From contig CAMLDH010000013.1 in assembly GCA_946478765.1 (NCBI GenBank), forward strand, positions 1 through 28,055: a stretch of 28,055 nucleotides of DNA, given 5' to 3'. Positions 24,401-28,055 of the stretch are shown in pieces. Within the stretch, counting starts at the first letter, position 1, and each line of letters starts with the position of its first letter. Source of the stretch: an uncultured Oxalobacteraceae bacterium (lineage in GTDB: Bacteria; Pseudomonadota; Gammaproteobacteria; Burkholderiales; Burkholderiaceae). Both the position numbers and the translations under genes were made by a program. The notes under the pieces are model-generated. The model ran no database searches. It saw only the letters and a program-made list of their open reading frames with translations, and was not told the origin of the DNA.

Positions 24401-24750
24401 GCAGGCAGGTAGGCCGTTACATTGACGCCTGCGGCTTTTTCGGTGGCATCGATGCCGTCAGCCGCTGCCGTGATGGTCAGGAAATGGGTGACTGCCGGCG
24501 CGCTGGCATGGGGAGCGGCACCGCTAGCGGATGAATGATGAATGGCGTCGCTCACCAGGCCTTGGCTGTTATAGGTGCGCACCAGCCCCGCATCCAATTC
24601 GATGCCCGCCAAAAACGCGTCTTGCCTCTGGATCACGAGGTTGCTGGTTGCCGAATTGGCGCCGCTCCCTTCATCCGGGCGCCCGGTATAAGTATTGGCT
24701 ACCGCCAAGTCCAAGCTATTGCTGCCGATAAATGCAACCATTCCCATCAT
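21448..24750 (-). CDS. Large Ig-like tandem-repeat surface/secreted protein with RHS-like N-terminus
   Basis: About 1100 residues. Residues ~1-75 (GSNSLDLAV, NLVIQRQDAFLAGIELD, GLVRTYNSQG) resemble the DUF6531-type start of RHS proteins (GNLVL...LTRTYNS). Eight repeats of about 100-117 residues follow. Six are of one type: KAAGV, AGDTVELLIDG, PVTHVLT, WGADGSK, ARV.DAAGN, LDT.AP. Two near-identical repeats of another type (starting GTVVANTLNSTNT) lie fifth-from-last to third-from-last. The C-terminus (EDGDGLISVGDTFTLTFN to ADIAGNTANIDFVA) is a distinct beta domain with a calcium-loop-like DEDGDG. Such bacterial Ig arrays serve as adhesin stalks. There is no Sec signal and no RTX nonapeptides, so the export route is unknown. 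AGAAGG lies just before ATGs at 24750 and 24747; the ATG at 24741 has the best spacing. Confidence 0.9.
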   Translation of the reverse strand: MMGMVAFIGSNSLDLAVANTYTGRPDEGSGANSATSNLVIQRQDAFLAGIELDAGLVRTYNSQGLVSDAIHHSSASGAAPHASAPAVTHFLTITAAADGIDATEKAAGVNVTAYLPAGTVAGDRIELLIDGARFATPVSHVITKAELAAYKVSLTIVGNDPAWGASGDKVISARIIDTAGNVGIAGGNRTVRLNIGNASPLMTKLAAPAATRGVSAAEKAAGVAVTMALAGIRAAAGDVVELLINGRAFARPVLHVLTTAEVKAGSATLTVEANAGWGDDGSKTLSARIKNAAGDVNTLSGSTTVTLDTSAPTITNFLTLSAAAGGINIVERAAGVAVVVYPPVGSVAGDTVELLIDGSAFAKPVTHVLTAAEAGARKVTLTISGDDSAWGADGNKVISARIVDSAGNAGKAGGDRTVRLDTHAPGAATHALSIPAAANGIKAAEKAAGVGVVMDLTGTGAVAGDTVELLIGDRPFATPVKHVLTGAEVTAQSAMLTIPDAAGWGADGSKILTARVSNSAGNAGAAGGALTVTLDTTAPGAPSHPITAAAAADGVNAAEQAAGVAFTVDLTGTDAAAGHTLELLRDAGEFAVPVTHVLTAAEISAAHATLIIPGNAGWGADGGKTITARVTDAAGNVGIAGGDLSVMLDSTPPTAPTNVLVIPMGGTIVANTLNSTNTQLTVQATIAAGEATGGSAVLKIGGVTIATYDNILANDTTVTFTTSDGSPTNAELQAAVAAGGGVTVTLIDAAGNTTTSSAGNPTLTVDYSVVDAPTAVTASAVNGTVVANTLNSTNTHLIAQATIAAGGATGGSAVLKIGGVTIATYDNILANDTTVTFTTSDGSPTNAELQAAVAAGGGVTVTLIDAHGNTSISTVGNPILSVDYTPPDSPIIPIAVAAGNISATEKAAGVAVDIDLSGTDALTGDTVELLIDGASFTTPITHMLDSSEVTAGHITLHIAGNDSAWGADGSKTLTARVTDAAGNVGAAGGGLVLHLDTGSLTAAVVDPVIYADEDGDGLISVGDTFTLTFNKATNALATVDDLVVDHAHTLGFGATAIWNGDGTQLIVTLGSGANIAFGDMISAFGVADIAGNTANIDFVA
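22161..22680. repeat. Near-identical direct repeats inside the Ig gene, period 351 bp
   Basis: The block from 22161 to about 22329 recurs from 22512 to about 22680 with a single visible difference (GTAGGTGGC versus GTAGGTAGC). Similarity continues with more changes to about 22390 and 22741. The period is exactly 117 codons. This marks a recent duplication or gene conversion of one Ig-type domain. Confidence 0.9.
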
Positions 24751-25257
24751 CCTTCTCTTTCAAACGATCGCATCCACTGGCGCTCTCGCGTGGACAGGGA
24801 CCGGCCTTGCTTGCTATCGAATTCATCTTCTTGCATGTCACCAAGCCATTTGACTTGGCGTTGCGTGTGGCATCAGATCGCACCACTGCGGTGGAATCCA
24901 ATCCACTTCGGGCGCAGTTGCGCCTACTTGGGAAGATATCCAGCATCCTGCGAAAAAGTTTAGCGAGATTGCCCATTTATTTTGCAAATACTGCGCGGAA
25001 GACATTAACCAATAGTTAAGCGATCTTGGCAAGTCGGGGCGGGTTGCATGGGATATTCATTCACGGAAATCACCTAAGAATAATAATTTTGTTAAATGCT
25101 ATTCTCAATAATGTCACCTTGTTTGACAGGAAAATTGTCGGCGACTACACTCCGCAGCTTTTAAGCTTTTACTAATTAATGTGCCTGTATCTTTCATTGG
25201 CACGTAATAAAAATAGTTGCCATAAAGAGCAACTTAAATAAAGCAATCAGGGGGAGT
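24751..25257. other. Divergent intergenic region, Ig-repeat gene / fliQ
   Basis: About 507 bases without a gene. The right half is AT-rich and holds the fliQ promoter. A TTAACCAA (25005-25012) matches the core iterated before the giant kinase gene. The promoter of the leftward Ig gene was not identified with confidence. Small open frames here, for example 24716-24976 on the minus strand, have no support. Confidence 0.6.
25123..25151 (+). promoter_or_regulatory. Sigma-70 promoter for fliQ-fliR-flhB-flhA
   Basis: TTGACA at 25123-25128, a 17-base spacer, then TACACT at 25146-25151: a perfect -35 and a four-of-six -10 at ideal spacing. The start site would be near 25158, leaving a leader of about 100 bases before fliQ. 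Confidence 0.6.
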
Positions 25258-25524
25258 ATGAAATCGGATCTGGCAATACAATTGCTTGCGGATGTTCTTT
25301 GGAACGCGTTGTTGATCTCCGCACCTTTACTTGGCGTGACACTGATCGTCGGTTTGCTGGTGAGCGTGTTGCAGGTGGTGACACAGGTACAGGAAATGTC
25401 GCTGACCTATATCCCCAAAATCATTGCCTCAGTCATTGTGTTGGTCATCTTTGGGCCCTGGATGCTCAAAAGGCTACTGGCGTTTTCCGTCAGCCTGATC
25501 AGCAATATCCCGTCTTATTTCTGA
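25258..25524 (+). CDS. fliQ: FliQ, flagellar export apparatus subunit
   Basis: An 88-residue protein of the FliQ/SctS family, the normal length, forming the export-gate channel with FliP and FliR in the inner membrane. Two long hydrophobic hairpin helices are seen, NALLISAPLLGVTLIVGLLV and IIASVIVLVIFGPWMLKRLL, with the family segment QVVTQVQEMSLTYIPKI between them. The ATG at 25258 has a GGGGGAG site almost adjacent. It heads a tight plus-strand run and lies about 100 bases after a good sigma-70 promoter. FliQ versus SctS is decided by the following FlhB and FlhA, which read as flagellar. No fliP is found upstream, where it normally sits. Confidence 0.95.
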   Translation: MKSDLAIQLLADVLWNALLISAPLLGVTLIVGLLVSVLQVVTQVQEMSLTYIPKIIASVIVLVIFGPWMLKRLLAFSVSLISNIPSYF

Positions 25525-25540
25525 TTCCCGGTCATTGAAC

Positions 25541-26305
25541 ATGGCCTTGGATGTGGATCCCGCTTGGGCAATTTCTGTTTATTTCGTGGCGCTGCGGCTT
25601 GGTGTTTTGCTGGTGATGAGCCCAATTTTCTCCAGCCTTTCCGGGCTTGTCACGGTGCGCGTGTTGTTCACGCTGGCGCTGGCTGTACTGCTCGTGTCTG
25701 GAATGGGTGTGCGGCCGACTGCCGCGTCGTTGGCGATCGGTCCCGTGATTGCCGCGTCGATGATGGAATTGCTGGTGGGAGCCACGCTGGCCTTCGGTGT
25801 CTTTGCGGCATTCGGCGCATTTTCCATCGCGGGCAAGATATTGGACGTGCAGAGCGGTTTCGGCATTGGTAGTGTGTTCGATCCGGTCACGCGCGCGGGT
25901 GCGCCGTTGTTCGCGACGATGCTGAACCTATTGGCCGTGGCGGTATTTTTCGGTATGGATGGTCACCATGCGCTGCTGCGCGGGATCGCGTTTTCGATTC
26001 AACAGGTTCCGCCCGGCACGGGTTTTTCTGCACTGGCGAACGAGGCGGTAATACGCCAATTCGGCATGATGTTTTCTCTTGGCGTCGCATTGATCGCGCC
26101 GGTGATGTTTTGCCTGTTCGTGGTCGAGGCGGGACTGGCGGCGATGTCGCGCGTGCTGCCGCAAATGAACGTGTTCGTCGTCGGCATTCCGGTCAAGATT
26201 TTTGCTGGTATCGCGATGTTCGCTTTGACGATCGACTATCTTGGTCCTGTCATGGGACGGGTATATGCATCGATCTTTACCTATTGGGAAGAGGTGTTGC
26301 GCTAA
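25541..26305 (+). CDS. fliR: FliR, flagellar export apparatus subunit
   Basis: About 254 residues, normal for FliR. A polytopic membrane protein that wraps with FliP and FliQ into the helical export gate. Visible family features: an N-terminal FVALRLGVLLVMSPIFSS segment, IVE-like conserved helix MMELLVGATLAFGVFAAF, the motif GKILDVQSGFGIGSVFDP, and C-terminal LPQMNVFVVGIPVKIFAG, diagnostic for FliR/SctT. The ATG at 25541 is preferred; a TTG at 25535 is also in frame. It follows fliQ by 16 bp and its TAA is immediately followed by the flhB ATG with no spacing, so translation is likely coupled. Confidence 0.95.
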   Translation: MALDVDPAWAISVYFVALRLGVLLVMSPIFSSLSGLVTVRVLFTLALAVLLVSGMGVRPTAASLAIGPVIAASMMELLVGATLAFGVFAAFGAFSIAGKILDVQSGFGIGSVFDPVTRAGAPLFATMLNLLAVAVFFGMDGHHALLRGIAFSIQQVPPGTGFSALANEAVIRQFGMMFSLGVALIAPVMFCLFVVEAGLAAMSRVLPQMNVFVVGIPVKIFAGIAMFALTIDYLGPVMGRVYASIFTYWEEVLR

Positions 26306-27391
26306 ATGGCCGAGCAAGATTTCGATCGTACCGAGGAGGCGACATCGCACAAGCTTGAGCAGGCGCGCAAGCAGGGATCGGTTGCCAAGAGCGCGGACTT
26401 TACCGCCGTTGCAATATTGGCTGCGATGGTGGGAACCCTGTATGCGAGCGGCTGGGATGGCCTGAAGCAGTTGGCCAGACTGCAGCAGACTGTATTCGTG
26501 CAGGCGGCGCGGCTGGACTGGCGAGCCGACGGCGTTGCGGTGTGGATGGGGCAGCTCGCGCTGCATTTGTTGCATATCCTCGCGCCGCTTTTTCTCGCAC
26601 TGGCGATTTCGGCGATTCTCGTCAATCTGCTTCAGACCGGGCCGCTGTTTACGGTCAAGCCGCTGTCGCCGGATCTCAATCGCATCAATCCCGCCACCGG
26701 ATTCAAGCGGCTGTTTTCGATGCGTACGCTGTACGAGACGGTCAAGAGCATTCTGAAGCTGTTCATCCTCGGGACCGTCGCCTACTTTACTATCCGCGAC
26801 GATATTCCGGGCCTGGTCGGATTGTCCGCCATGGATGTGAAAGGATACCCGAGAGTGCTGCTCGATATTACCGCTGCATTGCTGGTAAAACTGGTGTTCA
26901 CGCTGCTGTTGATCGCTGCGATCGATTATGCGTACACGCTCTGGGAATTCGCCAAGCGCATGCGCATGAGCCGGCGCGACGTGCGTGACGAATCCAAGCA
27001 ACGAGAGGGCGATCCCCGTATCCGTGCGCGGATTCGTGAATTGCGCAAGGAGATGCTCAAGCGTAGTAAGGCAATCAACAACCTGCCTTCCGCCGACGTG
27101 TTGATTACCAACCCGACCCATATCGCAGTCGCGCTCAGCTACAGCCACGGCACGGCAAGCGCGCCGAAACTGGTTGCCAAAGGCGCAGGGGACCTGGCGC
27201 ACAAGATGCGTCAGGTCGCCAGCCGTCATTGCATTCCGGTAGTGCAGAATCGGGCGCTGGCGCGCACGCTGTTTCGCGAAGTGGATTTCGAAGGCTTTGT
27301 GCCGGAAAAGCTCTACCCGCAGCTCGCGAAAATCATGGTGTGGGCTTATGCAATGCGTGAAGGCCGGCTGGCCTCGGGAAGGACTGCCTGA
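26306..27391 (+). CDS. flhB: FlhB, flagellar export switch protein
   Basis: 361 residues, close to the usual FlhB length. It sets substrate specificity, switching from rod/hook to filament export after self-cleavage. The N-terminus [20 protein letters not shown] is the family signature; four hydrophobic segments follow between about residues 30 and 215. The autocleavage motif N269-P270-T271-H272 is intact, in [13 protein letters not shown], and at the residue number known for Salmonella FlhB. A charged cytoplasmic linker ([20 protein letters not shown]) precedes it. It begins right at the fliR stop and its TGA overlaps the flhA ATG by one base (TGATG), so the four genes are one operon. Confidence 0.97.
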   Translation: MAEQDFDRTEEATSHKLEQARKQGSVAKSADFTAVAILAAMVGTLYASGWDGLKQLARLQQTVFVQAARLDWRADGVAVWMGQLALHLLHILAPLFLALAISAILVNLLQTGPLFTVKPLSPDLNRINPATGFKRLFSMRTLYETVKSILKLFILGTVAYFTIRDDIPGLVGLSAMDVKGYPRVLLDITAALLVKLVFTLLLIAAIDYAYTLWEFAKRMRMSRRDVRDESKQREGDPRIRARIRELRKEMLKRSKAINNLPSADVLITNPTHIAVALSYSHGTASAPKLVAKGAGDLAHKMRQVASRHCIPVVQNRALARTLFREVDFEGFVPEKLYPQLAKIMVWAYAMREGRLASGRTA

Positions 27392-28055
27392 TGTGGGCAT
27401 GGCGCCGCGTATTCAATGACCATGCCGATCTGGCGATGGTACTGCTGGTGGTGGGCGTGCTCACCATCCTGTTTACGCCCATCCCGTCCGGCTTGCTCGA
27501 TTTCCTGATTCTGGCCAACTTCAGCTTTGCGCTGTTGATTTTGCTGCTGACGTTTTACATTCCGAAACCGGTTGAGTTCTCCACATTCCCGTCGCTGCTG
27601 CTGATCGCCACCTTGTTCCGCCTGTCGCTGAACGTGGCCGCCACGCGCCTGATCCTGGCGGATGCCGACGCCGGGCGCGTGATTGCGGCCATCGGTTCTT
27701 ATGTGGTCGGCGGCAACTACGTGATCGGCCTGATCGTGTTCCTGATTTTGGTGGTGGTGCAGTATGTGGTGGTGACCAACGGCGCGCAGCGGGTCTCCGA
27801 AGTCGCCGCGCGCTTCACGCTCGACAGCATGCCGGGTCAGCAGATGAGCATCGACGCCGACCTGAACATGGGCTTCATCGACCAGGAGGAGGCCAAACGC
27901 AGGCGCAAGAACCTGGAAAAGGAAACCGGGTTCTATGGCGCGATGGATGGCGCCAGCAAATTCGTCAAGGGCGATGCGATCGCCGGCATCGTCATTCTGC
28001 TCATTGATATTGTCGGCGGCCTGGTGATCGGCGTGATGCAAATGGGCATGCACTG
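27391..28055 (+). CDS. flhA: FlhA, flagellar export gate protein, 3' end beyond window
   Basis: The frame is open from ATG 27391 to the window edge: 221 codons of a protein near 690 residues. Hydrophobic segments start at [20 protein letters not shown] and [20 protein letters not shown], followed by [20 protein letters not shown]. The FHIPEP core reads [20 protein letters not shown], then [20 protein letters not shown], then [18 protein letters not shown]. It is paralogous to SctV at the left end but clearly different, for example [15 protein letters not shown] against LRAGLLTPEEARAKR. Its operon partners fliQ, fliR and flhB mark it as FlhA. Confidence 0.96.
   Translation, partial: MWAWRRVFNDHADLAMVLLVVGVLTILFTPIPSGLLDFLILANFSFALLILLLTFYIPKPVEFSTFPSLLLIATLFRLSLNVAATRLILADADAGRVIAAIGSYVVGGNYVIGLIVFLILVVVQYVVVTNGAQRVSEVAARFTLDSMPGQQMSIDADLNMGFIDQEEAKRRRKNLEKETGFYGAMDGASKFVKGDAIAGIVILLIDIVGGLVIGVMQMGMH

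Noticed and set aside
25928..27400. Long minus-strand open frame (490 codons) antisense to fliR and flhB
   Set aside because: It is the mirror of two certain genes; the product is rich in His, Arg and Gln with no family pattern, as expected of an antisense frame in GC-rich DNA.

Overview
The window looks like an accessory region of a betaproteobacterium, probably Burkholderiales/Oxalobacteraceae (Herbaspirillum or Noviherbaspirillum type). This is inferred from GC-rich coding, FliR/FlhB/FlhA sequence style, IS remnants and an RHS-like protein start. I could not test the taxonomy.

Left part (1-4.8 kb): the end of a Ysc-family type III secretion (T3SS) locus on the minus strand. The order is sctW (YopN/TyeA-type gatekeeper) - sycN-like chaperone - sctX - sctY - sctV (export gate, cut by the window edge). 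This is the Yersinia order yopN-tyeA-sycN-yscX-yscY-lcrD, and most junctions overlap by 4 bp. A divergent ECF sigma factor starts next to sctW and probably controls the system, as HrpL/BtrS-type factors do elsewhere.

Middle (4.9-10.9 kb): an AT-richer, gene-poor island with a small membrane protein, two chaperone-like genes and an acidic hypothetical protein. A 140-bp palindromic element follows. The highlight is a CesT-type chaperone gene followed 41 bp later by a 784-residue flavoenzyme of the tryptophan 2-monooxygenase (IaaM) family, with a long Ser/Asn-rich N-terminal extension. The pair looks like chaperone plus effector, so this may be an auxin-pathway (or other L-amino-acid-oxidising) enzyme delivered by type III secretion.

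Centre (10.9-19.4 kb): a two-gene signalling operon on the minus strand. It consists of a 2295-residue kinase/AAA/GAF/PAS/histidine kinase/REC-REC/HPt protein and a REC-REC-histidine kinase protein. Upstream lie three iterations of TTGGTTAAG.

Right (19.6-24.8 kb): a graveyard of ISL3 and IS3 transposase fragments, then (minus strand) a 1100-residue Ig-like repeat protein with an RHS-like start, a TPR protein and a small conserved-looking protein.

Far right (25.1-28 kb): a plus-strand fliQ-fliR-flhB-flhA run behind a good sigma-70 promoter, with no fliP in front; flhA is cut by the window edge. The window therefore carries export-gate genes of two systems, an injectisome (sctV) and a flagellar-type one (flhA).
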